From contig NC_069097.1 of assembly GCF_947172395.1 (NCBI RefSeq), forward strand, positions 4,200,142-4,264,141: DNA of 64,000 nt, given 5' to 3'. This document shows positions 31,054-44,094 of the stretch, one piece after another. The translations under genes and the position numbers were made by a program. Each line of letters begins with the position of its first letter. The stretch's first letter is position 1. The notes under the pieces are model-generated. The model did not search any database. It had not been told where the DNA came from and saw nothing but the letters and a program-made list of their open reading frames with translations. This DNA is from Bicyclus anynana (lineage: Eukaryota > Arthropoda > Insecta > Lepidoptera > Nymphalidae).

Positions 31054-34000
31054 TAGGCCGTAATTGGAGACAATAATTGGCTGACAGTTGTAACAATAAG
31101 ATCGATTTAGGCCGGCCGCATACATCCGTCTTCCGTGTTCAATCAATATAAAATACATTAAACTTACGTTTAATGTTTACGTACTTACGTTTTTTTCCGA
31201 ACGGAATAAATTCCGCGCGTACTTATCGAATGCGAGTAAAACGTAAAGTCTGCGGTAGTCTCACGGAATTCCCAATCGAAATTACACATTAGGAAAACGA
31301 ATACGGAAAACGAGTGTATGCGGCCGTAGTAGTTTATTGAAATGTGACGTCACAGTTTACACCTATCACGTGACCAGCTGTTTTCGTGCGAATTTCAGAT
31401 TATTTAATGGATTTATATTTTTTTATAAAATACCTTTTTGATCACCAAAATAAAGCCCATAAGCTGCGCTTAATTTTGATAACAGGCATAAAATGTACGT
31501 TGTAAGAGGCATAAAATAAGCCCACGTAAGTTTAAAATATTTTTCCGAAAACTGTCAAGTAGGTAGCCTCTAAAGTTAAACAACCAAAAATAGTTTTGCC
31601 TTTTTCTATCGACAACACAATGAAAAAGATAGATATATTTTTTTACTTGATGATATAGTCGAAAATCCGAATTAGAAACTACTTTCAACAATCTGCTTTT
31701 TCTTAATAAAATAACCATTAGTATTAGTATTACAGCTTGGTGGGGAATTTTTAGAAACTTACAAGCAATATATATATTTTAACTTAGATATTTTTGATAT
31801 AAAGCTTTCACAGTTCGTTTTTAATTCGGAAATCGGATCTATTAGATATTTGTACCTATAAAACCGAATTGCAGATATAGGTGAGGGTATTGACGTATTG
31901 TCATAGGCAAGAATACCTAGATAAATTAAGACTTTCGGTTGGATATCCACTTAATAATATACCGTATATTTATCGCAATAAACTACATTTTCACTTCACC
32001 TTGATTATCTGAAATTTTTATTGATCTGGGTCAGAAGTTCCAACATAAAACAAAATTTATTATTTGTATATAAGATAACTAAATTTTGCAAATATTTATT
32101 GCAATTTAGTACATTAATTAAGGTATTTGGACCAGTCAGACACACGAGTCGTTTAGAGTATACCTAAACAAAAAATTACGACTAAGGACAAGAAATTCTA
32201 GGAATATATTATAAATAGGTATGTACATTGTACATTTATGTATAAAAATATAATTAGTTTTTTTAAATAAAAAATTACAGCTCTATGGTACATTTTATTT
32301 TATAATTCTCATACAAAAATGCATAAATACAAAAATGTTTATCAGTCTTAACATATAATAAGGAATGGAGTTTCAGTAAACTTAATAATTACTAATCAAG
32401 TTCAATGCAACTTATATTTTTGCGTTTACTTGTAAGCTGTTAAAGGCAATATAACACAACAATATGTATAAATTAGGCTTTCTAATAAATATCTACAATA
32501 ATATGAATTTAAAATTTAAATTTATTGCTAAATGCCGATCCTAAAACATTTATTCACTAGAAATATAAAACGTTGCATTACTAAGAACAAATAGTTCCCT
32601 AATGCAGACTCAGTTTCCCATAAACATATAACAATAGGGAAAACCAAGATGAGATTTTAGGATTAACTCGAGCGCAGTAGATCTTTATGTTTTTTTAAAT
32701 TAAAACGGTATATACTCGTATGGTACATAACGGAATATTGAATAGGCTCGCGCTTGACCACGATCTGATGGTAAGTGTACATCCTACGGTGGAACGGTGT
32801 GAACGGAACATCTCCTTTATATTTAAAGACATACGAATATTGCCAACTAGCGACCAAGTAAAAAATTATAAGGTTAAATATTTAAAAATTCTTGCTTAAT
32901 TTAAGAGAAATTTATCCAAAATGCTAATTATTTGGTGCTACCCACGAGTTACAGTTACGAGTAGCCTTTGATACATAAGATAAATTAATTTGAACACCAG
33001 GTGACTTTGCATTCAAGGGCTTGGACGGATTTGCGGTCTTAGCTACTCCGTGTCCGTTAGTCTATTAATCTGCTAACAATAGCTTCTAAAGGAGAATGCC
33101 CACCGACCAACAACGTCGTCTCCGGGAACCCAGGTATACCCCCGTATAAAAGCATATGGAGATGATAATATTATCTTCTACTATATAAAAATAAGTCGGG
33201 CTTTCCTTCCTGACGCTCCAAAACTCCAGAACGCACGAACCGATTTCCACGGTTTTGCATTCGTTGGAAAGGTCTCGGGCTCCGTGAGGTTCATAGCAAA
33301 GAAAATTTAGGAAAAATTTCAACGTAGGGTAGGGGTAAGGTAGAGGTAGTTGAAAGTTTACATCGAGTTTCACGCGAACGAAGTCGCGGGCGTCCGCTAG
33401 TGATGTATAAATAAGGATCTGGTTAAATAATAATTAGTATAATAAAAGTATGTTTCTTGATGAAAACAATTTTTTTATCACTCTTCTTGTTCATAAAGTT
33501 CACCGGTTACCAAAGCGGCGAAGTTGCATTTGAAGCTGTATTATTTTATTTGTGTTATTTTTTTCTGTTACCAACAAGCTTAACAAACAAATAAACCAAT
33601 CATAAATCTTCAAAAAATGTTCTAAAACTCAGGCTGTATGAACAACAAGGCCAAGAACGATCTTGGGTTGTCCCCGTTGGATATTAAAGATAAATTTTAA
33701 ATGTCGTAAAACGTTGTAGCAAACTTTTTTTGATAAAGTAATGATTTTATTATTAAAGTAGAATCATCAAGACAGTCAGCGTGAGCGTTAGCGTGCAAGC
33801 AGTTAGCGTGCCTTGGAGGGGCCCTGTAACAAAATTAGTTGGAGGACCCAATTTATGAAGGGTAAATATTTCTCACAAAAGAAACAAAACTGCTCGATTA
33901 AAATAATGCTTTTCGGTGCACGTCTAATCAAGGAATTAAGAGTGAGATTATGGATTAAATTTTACTAATTTATATACTTTTGCTTACCCTTAAGATTGAT

Positions 34001-34210
34001 AAGATTTTTTTAAAAAAAGTAAAGTAAATAGCCGGGTGGTTAGGCAATGGGCATTCCCTTTTGTGTGTGTCAGATAGTCTAACTGAAAGTTCATCTCTTT
34101 CATAATTTATATCAAACGACAAAGACAAATGAATAAGCTATCAGACACATAACAGGTGGTGAATCCGGCCCTAAATCTTTAATCAACCAATTTACCTTTC
34201 CGATATAATA
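31054..34210. other. Gene-free stretch
   Basis: AT-rich sequence between the two-exon gene and the 3' end of CCDC93. Apart from the Helitron-like repeat at 33170-33401 I see no coding exon, structured RNA or clear transposon. Confidence 0.6.
33170..33401 (+). mobile_element. Helitron-like element, GGACGCCCGCGACTTCG family
   Basis: Runs from the TATAAAAATAAGTCGGG region through AACCGATTTCCACGG and a short GGGTAGGGGTAAGG tract to GTCGCGGGCGTCCGCTAG followed by T. Forward orientation. Confidence 0.7.
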
Positions 34211-37200
34211 TTAAGGTTCGTCCCGACCAAACCTATGTCTCTCCTCAGCCAACTTCTTCAAAGCAGCCGCATACTGTCTCTGTACATCCATGAGTCTGGA
34301 GTACTCTGCGTGTAACGCTGCTTTCCGTTCCTTCTCTTGTATATATTTCTGTTCCACTTTCTTGACCGTCTGATTCACCCACTCCACTATAGATTCGAAT
34401 TGGGTCATGAATTCTTCCCTTTTTCTAACTGATGACATAACGCTAAAATTTAAATATCTTAAATTAATACCAAATACCGACGCCTTGCAGTTTCATTCGA
34501 GTAGTTTCTGTTCCTATGGAAATATGGAGATAAAATACAGCCTATGACATTCATAAATAATAATATAATAATTAAAAAACTGAAAAACACGCTTTTAGCA
34601 CGCACTAAAAATTACAAATGGAGTTTTTTTGGTTTTCTGACAGCAAACCCTTTCATTTGTTATTCATATCATGGGGGTGGATTTCAAAAAGCCAGTCCGC
34701 CATCTTGGTGAGGCCGCCATATTGGATTTGGAATGACGTTTCTTAGTTAGTCATGTATTGTCATCAGAGCTCAAGAGCGTGTGCAAAATTTTATCCTAAT
34801 CGAAGACCGGGAAATGGGTCAAATTAAGATTCCAAAGATTTTATTACATTCATAGTTAGTTACAAGTGAAGCTAATATAAGCGTGTTAATAATGTGTTTT
34901 TCTAGGGTTTCTACCCCCTACTAGTACAACATCACGGACCTCTTTACAATATAAATATTAGAAGTATAGATAATTATAATAATCTTGAATTTTTCAAGAG
35001 TATGTTTACATAAAATTTATTTTGTACAAAAGGTGGTGCTGTGATTGATTTATTGTAATCTTAAACGCTTATTCTGAGTAGAAGCTTTTAACTATCTCAA
35101 CCAAAGGTTTTAAAGTTAAGTTATTAACTCTAGACTTTAACTTTTTAAAATCTCAGAATAACCCAAGTGTCCTAGGTACATTATTGCTCTGCAAAGGAAC
35201 TATCAACTCCTTGATGTTTCAAAAGTGCTTGCTAAGTAAACCTACTTGTAATAAATTTTTTGAAGAATTTTGGATTTGATATCAAAAAATTATTTGCCTA
35301 TATCAAAAAAAAATAATAAAAAAATTCAACCGATTTCCAACACAAAAATTAACCTAAACTAAAAGGCAAAAAATAACATTGTATCTTACTTCTGATCAGT
35401 TTGAAGGCGGCGCCAAGCCAATGTTTCAATTGAAGCCGTTGAAATTACAAAATTTCTGTAGTTCTTTCAGAAACGGCTTTCATTAAAACACGACACTGGA
35501 ACTAGAACCTCCCCTTTTTTGGAAGTCGGTTAATAATATTTACCTACTCATAATAAGTTTAGATAATAAAAACACAACTTACTCATCATAATTATCCAGA
35601 ATAGAATTCAGCAGACTTAATTCTTTGGAAGTGTAAAGTTTAACTTCGTAAAGCGTATTATAAAAAATGTAATATTGTTTGGTTTCCTTGTGTTTTGATG
35701 CAACTGCAAAAAATATTAACTTTATATTCACCTACTTATAAATAATATTGAAGTCTGCCTGTGATTCCGAAATAACTGTGTTTTCTTAGATGCTTACAGT
35801 TATTTACACAATACTAAAACACAATCAAGCTTTTTTTTAAATTATTGTCTGTCTGTCAGTTTGTCTGGGCTAAATTCTGGAATGGATAGACCGATTTTCA
35901 CTGGAAGATAGAGGAGGTTATTGAGTAACATATGCTACTTATCCCGAAACTAGCTGACATCGCGCGGTTTCACCCGCGTGGTTCCCGTTCCCGTTTGAAT
36001 ACGGGGATAATATATAGCCTTCCTCAAGAAACGGCTATCTAACACTGAAAAAATTTTTCAAATTGGACCAGTAGTTTCTGAGATTAGCGCGTTCAGTCCT
36101 ACAAACAAACAAACTTTTCAGCTTTATAATATTAGTAAACGGTACCTTCGGGATTTGTGATTTGTAGTATACTTTTTTTGAGTCTACAAAAACATGTCCC
36201 AGTAGGCTTAATTATACATTATATACATATATCTGTTGGTACAGTTTGTGTTGAAACATCAGACTTCAAAGCGGACTACTAGAATACTATGGAGTACCTA
36301 CAGGTCAAAAACAGAACATCTTTTTTTAAGCCTTGGTCGATCAGACATTTTTTAAACAGAATTTAGGTCAGACAGTTATCTATAGCTCATGAAAAATGGT
36401 TTAATGAATAATTTATTAATTACTAGCGGACCCGGTCAAGCTTCGTTTTAACATAAGTGCACTTATTCTCTATCCCTACTCTACCCTTCTATACCTCTAC
36501 CCCTACCCTACCCTACCCCTACCGCTTGACTCTTAAACGTTTGTATGGGAAATAGAAAAGGGCAGTTTTTAGGGTTTTCCCGGAAATTATTTGATTTTTT
36601 CTCACTTTTTAAACCTTCCCTATACCTCCACGAACATTTCAAGACCAAGATAAGATAAATCCGTTAAGCCGTTCTCGAGTTTTAGCGAGACAAACGAACA
36701 GCAATTCATTTTTATATATATAGATTGTAAGTATTCATTACCTTGATTGTAAAGTTCTACAAATCTCTTTTCATACTGCAGCAGCTCAGCTGTGCCCGGC
36801 ACCTCATCTATAGCCACCGTGCATCTCAGCACCTGCCGGTTCAGGTGCCCCAACTCTGCGCGCACACTGCTGATGTAGTCCTTCAACTTCTTCTCTCTAT
36901 CCTGGAACTCTTTCAGTTCTTCTGGTGTCAGTGGTTGTTCTTCTACTACTGTGTCTGGTTCTTTGGCAGTTCTTAAAAAGAGATAGATTTCATTGTTTTT
37001 TTAAGATATTTAGTTTTACCTTCTGATGGCACTGTCAGATAGTTTGGTTTCAGATTAGCGTATGAGAGAAAATGAAAACAAAAGAAATACCGGTTCGCAT
37101 TTTTTTATTAAATGACAAGTTAGCCCTTGCGTTCTCACCTAACGTTAAGCTTGGCAAAAAAGTGTAGAAACAGAACTAACTTTTTTCCCTTTTACAACCC

Positions 37201-40200
37201 TATTCAACTTGTCAGTTGTTAGTGTCTATGCTGTCGAAAGTTTCGGGATTATTTACGAAATTAATAGATTGTGGGAAATTATCGACAGTAAACTAATATT
37301 ATTGTGGCCCAAGATCAATATGATAATCCGCAGTGGCACCCGAAAAGTTATATATCACGTTTATAAGAGACGTCTGGCAGAATGCGAAGCCAAAACGTTG
37401 TTGTCGGATCTAGACAATGTTTACCAAAGAACGGCTCAGATGATAGGTTTGTATTTAGTTTAGAGTACCTACTATAAATATTGAGCTCTGAACAATTTTT
37501 ATAAGAAATTCTGTAAGTATTGAAGGTTATATTGATATGACAACGTTTACATTTCTCATATTCGTGTTGCCATGTCCGGATAGTGGCTCGTATACGAGTT
37601 GCTCGTTTGGCAAAAGGCGCTCGTATACGAGTTGCGCGTTTGGCAAAAGGCGCTCGTATACGAGTTGCGCGTTTGGCAAAAGGCGCTCGTATACGTGTTG
37701 CGCGTTTGACAAAAGTCGCTCGTATACGAGTTGCGCGTTTGGCAAAAGGCGCTCGTATACGTGTTGCGCGTTTGACAAAAGTCGCTCGTATACGAGTTGC
37801 GCGTTTGGCAAAAGGCGCTCGTATACGAGTTGCGCGTTTGGCAAAAGGCGCTCGTATACGAGTTGCGCGTTTGGCAAAAGGCGCTCGTATACGAGTTGCG
37901 CGTTTGGCAAAAGGCGCTCGTATACGAGTTGCGCGTTTGGCAAAAGGCGCTCGTATACGTGTTGCGCGTTTGGCTAAAGGCGCTCGTATACGAGTTGCTC
38001 GTTTGGCAAAAGGCGCTCGTATACGAGTTGCGCGTTTGGCAAATAAAAAATAAAATAAGGAAGTGACAAAACTTACATTTAGACTATACACTTTTTTTGA
38101 TCCAAATTGAGATTATCGAGAGTTATTTAAACATCTTACCTCGAAAGCTCTTCTAATTTCTTGTGTTCCATTTCTCTTTGTTCAATTAATTTCAACAGTT
38201 CATTCTTTTCTCTTGCCAATTCTTTTAATGACTTGTAAATGTCTTTTACATTTTTATCACTGAAATGAAAACCAATAACAGCTTTATCATACAATAAACT
38301 TGATATATTTAAATTTTTTGCATACAATATAAATTTAAGTTATATACACACCTATAATCATCTGATTTCATTATTTTTTTAGTAATTTTTTGTAGATTAC
38401 TTATAAGATCCATGTATTGAGATTTCGCTTGGTCCATTCTAGCCTCATGGTCTTTTCTAACGACATCTACTTCAGCTTCCATGTCTCCTATAACTTTTGT
38501 TAGTCTCTCAATGTCATCGGAATATTTAATTTTTTCTTTCTCTTCTAATTCTTTAGGTACATCCCCAGTCAACTCAGAATGTAGAACTGCGTAATGGATT
38601 TTTGTATTGGCTGTATCTTTATTTTCTTTGTCTTCAGAATATCTATCTGTCTAAAACATTATCATAACATTATTATATGACAAATAAGATCCTAAAAATA
38701 AAACAATATTAAAATCTGCTAACAAACATTTTGATAGAAAGAAACATGTTTCTACTTGGCCTATAATTGTCAAGATCCTGATGGCCTACTTATATGATCA
38801 TCAACTCATATAAGGCTCACTGCTAAGTTCGAGGCGAGAAGCCAATAGTCCACCACTCTGGCCCAATGCGGATTGGCAGACTTCACACATGCAGAAATTT
38901 GAGAAAATTCTCTGGTATGCAGGTTCCCTCACTGTGTTTTTTCTTCACCATTTGCGACACGTGATATTTAATTTCTTAAAATGCACATAACTGAAAAGTT
39001 GTGTATGCACGAGACCAGATTCGAACCTACACCCTCCGGAATCAGAGGCAGAGGTCATATCCACTGGGCTAACATGACTAAATAAATGAATTTGAACACT
39101 GCAAGCCTAAAACATGTTATACCAACTTCCTATCAATGACCATGTCATGTTGTCAGTATGACGAGAAAAATACATATTGGCAACCAATAGTGGCGGAAAT
39201 ACCGGCTAATATATTACTCTCTTTCATCACATTGCAATTAAAGACAGAGCAATACTCTCGACAATAAGCTAACTTAAACTATAGATACCTCAAGGGGCTC
39301 AAGGTGAACATAAGGCATTTGAAGAAATTGTCGTATTTTTAACTAATTTTACGTACCTCTGTTGTCATATCTGAAGGATCAGCTAAGCTTTTTTCATAGT
39401 CATACTGAAAAAAATGTTATACAATATTATTCTATGGTTTTTCAAATAATTCATATTTAAAGTATTTATTTCAAGTAGGCTTAGTTTACCAGTAATTTTG
39501 AAATGCCAGTTTTATTCTTTGTAGATTTACTTAACGAGCATATTGAGTCTGTTTGCAAGGACCACTGGTTTGTTGCCAGTAATCAAAGATTTTATTCTAT
39601 AGGTCACTAGCAATTTGAAACTGAGGCAGACAAAAGTGGCTAATTCTTCGCCAAAAACATAATTTGCTAGCAGCAATATTGTTTTGTAAAATCAATAAAA
39701 GATCTCACCAAGAAATCAAGTCCGTCATCCTGTTTACTTTCATCTTTGTGGTTGGACACATGCATGAGCATCCTCTGGTCGTACTCAGACAACACTGCAT
39801 TCACCTGCTCCAACTCGTTTGTAGGGAATGCTCCTTTCCTCTTCCTCACTCTACATGGTTTGTACAGATTCTGGAATTATAGTTATATATACTCATAACT
39901 GTAATTAAATATCAGATGAGTCAAGGCTTGTAGCCATGTGGCATGTCGATTATCTTTCTACAAATGTTAACGCTTAGAAAACGAAATAATGTTTGGGTAT
40001 GACATTTGCTATCATTTCCTTATATATTTTTTTTAGTTTTCGAAGTGTTAGCCTTTGTAGAAAGGTAATTGAGATGCCACTTGGCTAGACCCAGGTCAGA
40101 TTTCGCTTTGTACACTCTTAATGTCAAATAATAGCACTAGATTTAATACAAATCAAACTTCTATTCGTAGTCTAGTCCAATTTGATCACAAGGTGTATGA

Positions 40201-43200
40201 CTGTGCATTGTACAAAAATGTGTTACGGGCCTAGTATTATATATAAAACTAGCGGACGCCCCGCGACTTCGTCCGCGTGAAACTCGATGTAAACTTTCAA
40301 CTACCCCTGTCCTACCCCTACCTTACTCTACCTCTACCCCACCCCTACCCTACCCCTACCGTACCCCTACCCACGGACGATTCGAATAACAATTAGGGGT
40401 ATAAAAAATAGATGTTGGCCTATTCTCATATATACCGGATAACCACGAAAAATTACATCAAAATTGGTCAAGCCGTCTCGGAGGAATATGGCAACGAAAA
40501 CTGTGACTCGAGAATTTTATATATTAGACTAGCGGACGCCCGCGACTTCGTCCGCGTGAAACTCGATGTAAACTTTCAACTATCTCTACCCTACCCTTAG
40601 GGGTATAAAAAATAGATGTTTGCCTATTCTCATAGATACTGGATAAGCACAAAAAATTTCATCAAAATTGGTCAAGCCGTTTCGGAGGAGTATGGCAACG
40701 AAAACTGTGACACGAAAATTTTATATATTAGATAAACATATAATGTATCCATTTGTTTACAAGTTGTGATAGCACAGACAGACATAATATCAAATATACT
40801 ATAATCAACTCATTTTTTGTATCAGTGGTTAAAAAAAATATAAACAGAATACCTGTACAACAACTAGATTTCTTAATAGCTTTTCATTCTGAAGGTAGAC
40901 AGCGCGATCAGATTCAAATATATGATCTTTCTCATACTGCATCACTGCAAACTTTCGTAACTCATCCTCCTTGGCCTCTCTGAACTCACTTGAGTATTTT
41001 ATGAGCCATTGAATTAGTGGGAAGATGTTGATAAAGTCTAGACCTTGTATTTGATGTGGCTCAATAATATAGGGGCATTTCATACTGGGCAGTATTTTTA
41101 CTATCTTCTCTGTTAAAGCTCTAAAAACAGGAGTATAGATCAGGTTCCCTTGTATATATAAGTTTAAAATACTGGAACATACTCATTACATACTAAAATA
41201 ATGTAGTTACATATTACAAATGTTAAATCATTTATTAACTTATTGCTATGATTAGAATAACTATCAAATATAACTTTACTTAATAGTTACTGTATAAGAA
41301 AAATGAAAAAAAAATATTTTTATTGAACTGATATAGTCCAATTTGTATAATTTATGATGTTCAATAAAATAAATTTGTATTGTTATAATTCTAGTTCCAA
41401 TTTCAAAGCATGCATTTGAAAAACAAGAAGTAATTTTTTTTGGTTTTTAATGGTACATAAGCAAAATCAAGCCTAGTGACACACAATGATAATGATTAAT
41501 GAATTTAATTAATTGTTTCTGTGTTTAATGATTTTAGGAAGCTCAAAGTAAGCGATAAATAATTACATTTTTTTGCCTATAGTGAGGTTCTCCTCAAACA
41601 AAAGGCTAATATCTACATCAATATCACACAATTCAATACACCATGTCAATCCACCAACAATTTTATCAAAAGCTGACAAGCCCTGTAGTTGAGCTCTATA
41701 ATATCCAGCTGCGACCAGCGCATCAGATATTTCATGCCACTTTACAAGCTGTTCTGCATCTTCACGTACTTCCACCTGAAAGTTACCATTGCATTATATT
41801 ATAATTTATTTCATCATCATCATAATTTAGTTAGTACTGTTTATTACCTGACTACAGCAAAGTCAAAAGAAAGGGTAATGATTTTAGCAGTCTATATACA
41901 CTACATAGACTGCTAAAATCATTACTTACCATAGTGCCTAAACTACTAACCCAATTTTACTAAATGAGAGAATACTCAAGATTTGTAATAATAACCTGGG
42001 TGACATAGGCTATGTAAATTACATCTACTGTGGTCTACTGTGGTTATACCAGGAATACATCCATTTTAAACATAAGTACATGCTAGGTACATAATGGGCG
42101 CGACCACAGTTCTGCCATGACCATTTTTGTACATATGCATTTCTCTGTATCAATCTGAATTATTTTCCTTTTTAATTTTTTCAGGCCCTCTTTACTTAGT
42201 CAGGTTATAGTTTTTTACCTTTATTTTTTAATTTACATATTCATTTAAAATAAATAAAATAAATAAAAAAATAAAAAAGCCTTTTATTATTTCCCATTTA
42301 CATAAGGTATAAGGTAAAATAATTATTCTAATAATTTTTAAACAGAACAAAGTAGGTAACACTTTTATACTTAGTACATTTTTTTGCATTTTATCTTTTT
42401 ATTAATATTTTTTATGTTATTTGTATCTATTTATTTTTCTTTCTTTTTCTCTATCTAATATATAAAATTCTCGTGTCGCGGTGTTCGAACTTGAACTCCT
42501 CCGAAACGGCTCGACCGATTTTTGTGATCCTTAGCGTGATTGTCGGCCAGAGTGGAAAATCGGCCAACATTAGGGTAGGGGTAGGGGTAGGGTAGGGGTA
42601 GGGTAGGGGTAGGGTAGGGGTAGGGTAGGGGTAGGGTAGGGGTAGGGTAGGGGTAGGGTAGGGGTAGGGTAGGGGTAGGGTAGGGGTAGGGTAGGGGTAG
42701 GGTAGGGGTAGGGTAGGGGTAGGGTAGGGGTAGGGTAGGGGTAGGGTAGCGGTAGTTGAAAGTTTACATCGAGTTTCACGCGGACGAAGTCGCGGGCATC
42801 CGCTAGTATATTATATGTATATATATTTCCTTAACTTTTTAAATGAGAACCCCTCTGTAGGGTAAAGTCACACACACACACACATATTCATTTACTGAGC
42901 TCAATAGATATTGAAAAAAAATGGAAAAAAATATGTAATAAATCATATTATTACTTTGTTGTCTCTATATACATATATATATCTGTCAGTCTGTCTATCT
43001 ATCTCGCCCACCGAGACTGACCAGGTATCTTTATAGTATAAATTGACAGAATACAATGCTGGAGGGCCTAAGGTCACCAAAAAATAAGTTTGTTTAAATA
43101 TTTTGTGTAATATTTAAATGAAAATGAAACAAGTTATTAAAAAAGCACTCTCGACCAGAGGCGCAATATTCCATTTAAAGTGTATTAACAAATAGATAAG

Positions 43201-43537
43201 CATATAGAGCACAAAAAAGTATTAATGAATGAAAAAAAAGGTAAATATTTTTATCTTGAGATAACTATAGTATTTATGTTGACTTTGCAAAGGTGGATAC
43301 TTAATAGATTAGGACCCTCAACTTATGAAATGTTTCACCATAACATCGATTGCTCTATTTTACGGCAATACCATGAATATATTATAATAAATAAAGTGTT
43401 TGAATATGGTAAAATATGGAAAATTAAAAAGAATCGTAAATGCCTAGCATCACCTCTTTGCCCTCTTGATCCACTCCACTGTAGATATTCATTAAAGGCT
43501 TACTTTTGGTGAAAATGTTTTTATGTTTAGTAGACAT
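34211..43537 (-). CDS. CCDC93: Coiled-coil domain-containing protein 93 (CCC/Commander complex)
   Basis: CCDC93 pairs with CCDC22 and the COMMD proteins in the CCC part of Commander, which recycles endosomal cargo with retriever. Ten coding exons on the minus strand: 43537-43454, 41775-41567, 41120-40853, 39870-39709, 39404-39357, 38650-38352, 38259-38140, 36971-36742, 35703-35583, 34442-34211. All phases match and give 590 residues (human 631). The N-terminal NDC80/CH-like domain carries FDKIVGGLTWCIELCDIDVD and KCPYIIEPHQIQGLDFINIF. From about residue 255 the protein is mostly coiled coil (ERLTKVIGDMEAEVDVV, LKELAREKNELLKLIEQ), then IDEVPGTAELLQYEKRFVEL and KHKETKQYYIFYNTLYE, all matching vertebrate CCDC93. 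The shorter middle linker explains the length difference. Introns hold a minisatellite, several Helitron-like repeats and a SINE. Confidence 0.96.
34570..34850 (+). repeat. Interspersed repeat carrying paired GCCAT (YY1/Pho-like) sites
   Basis: Inverted relative of 57175-57420: ATCATGGGGGTGGATTTC, CCGCCATCTTGG (34697-34708), GGCCGCCATATTGG and GTGTGCAAAATTTTATCCTA are shared. In the last CCDC93 intron. Confidence 0.75.
35948..36135 (-). mobile_element. Lep1/Helitron-like element
   Basis: CTAGCTGACATCGCGCGGTT at one side and AATATTAGTA at the other, reverse orientation. CCDC93 intron. Confidence 0.72.
36423..36725 (-). repeat. Helitron-like element, CCCTA-containing family
   Basis: CTAGCGGACCCGGTCAAGCT, a short CCCTA tract, and a TATATATATAGA end. 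It abuts the 3' edge of CCDC93 exon 8 (exon starts at 36742), so it nearly reaches the splice donor. Confidence 0.65.
37584..38045. repeat. 33-bp minisatellite, 14 copies
   Basis: Unit CGCTCGTATACGAGTTGCGC plus GTTTGGCAAAAGG, containing the 12-bp palindrome CTCGTATACGAG. Copies 4 and 6 share a variant (GTATACGTG and GACAAAAGTC) alternating with the standard unit, so a 66-bp dimer was duplicated. Because 33 is a multiple of three, long frames are open on both strands (for example RATRIRAPFAK repeats). They are artefacts: the array lies inside the CCDC93 intron between exons 8 and 7. Confidence 0.97.
38805..39075 (-). repeat. tRNA-derived SINE
   Basis: Reverse copy of the family at 14527: CCCAATGCGGATTGGCAGAC, TTAAAATGCACATAACTGAA and a box-B-like GGATTCGAACC complement. 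CCDC93 intron. Confidence 0.82.
40248..40733 (-). repeat. Two head-to-tail Helitron-like copies
   Basis: Copies at about 40248-40528 and 40529-40733 each start CTAGCGGACGCCC(C)GCGAC, contain CCCTA units, share GAGGAATATGGCAACGAAAA-type sequence and end TTTTATATATTAGA. The direct junction suggests tandem insertion or rolling-circle concatemer formation. CCDC93 intron. Confidence 0.75.
41875..41925. repeat. Perfect 21-bp hairpin
   Basis: Arms 41875-41895 and 41905-41925 are exact complements with a 9-nt loop (ATACACTAC). In the first CCDC93 intron, 100 bp from exon 2. Confidence 0.9.
42454..42806 (+). mobile_element. Helitron-like element with an expanded GGGTAGGGGTA array
   Basis: Begins TCTAATATATAAAATTCTCG after A and ends CATCCGCTAG before T. 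Positions 42571-42750 are an almost uninterrupted 11-bp minisatellite (TAGGGGTAGGG, about 16 units). Other copies of the family have only short, degenerate tracts, so the array expanded here. CCDC93 intron 1. Confidence 0.85.
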
Positions 43538-43739
43538 GGCTTAAAATATTTATTAGTTTTCTTAGTTTACAAAAAACAAAATGTTTTGATTTTGAAAAAT
43601 ACATAGAGTTAGTTATAGACTATAGACTAGACTAGAGTTAGGTTTTATTTTTAAATTCGTTTTCGGCTTTTCGCTCTGGATTCTAGCTTTTATGACATGA
43701 CATGACAATGAAAAATATCATGAGATGAGAGGAAGCTAT

Positions 43740-43990
43740 TATCTATACTTATATTAAATCTGTAGAGAGGTAAATTCTGTACATGAAATATATTTCCAAA
43801 TCCAAAATAACTATCAGGGTGTGATAAGTAATGGATAGTGATGCCAAAAATGCAATCACTTATCCCTAATTAAAAAAAGTTAACATTATTACCTATCCAA
43901 TAAAAAAAGAATCATATAACTTGGTATAGAATGTGCCAAAGCTGTACATGAAATAAGCTAATAAGCAATGATAATTTTATACTATAGATT
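43740..43990 (+). repeat. Interspersed element, related to 23680-24235
   Basis: Starts TCTATACTTATATTAAATCT and continues with GAGAGGTAAATTCTGTACAT and CCAAAATAACTATCAGGGTG. It lies 200 bp upstream of the CCDC93 start codon. Confidence 0.55.
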
Positions 43991-44094
43991 GGTTACGCCC
44001 CTACAAATTCACCGCAAAAGTGATCCGAATGATACAATAAGCTACGAAACTGAGTGCACACATGCACAATTTTGTCTTTAATTCCATTATTTAT

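Noticed and set aside
37348..38091. 247-residue frame with 11-residue RATRIRAPFAK repeats (and three sister frames on the plus strand)
   Set aside because: All come from the 33-bp minisatellite inside a CCDC93 intron; several frames are open at once only because the unit length is a multiple of three.
42571..42750. Interstitial telomeric repeat
   Set aside because: The unit is TAGGGGTAGGG, not the insect TTAGG repeat, and it is bounded by transposon ends.
42570..42779. Proline/tyrosine-rich frame (PYPYPTPTLPLPY)
   Set aside because: Translation of the GGGTAGGGGTA minisatellite in a Helitron-like repeat.
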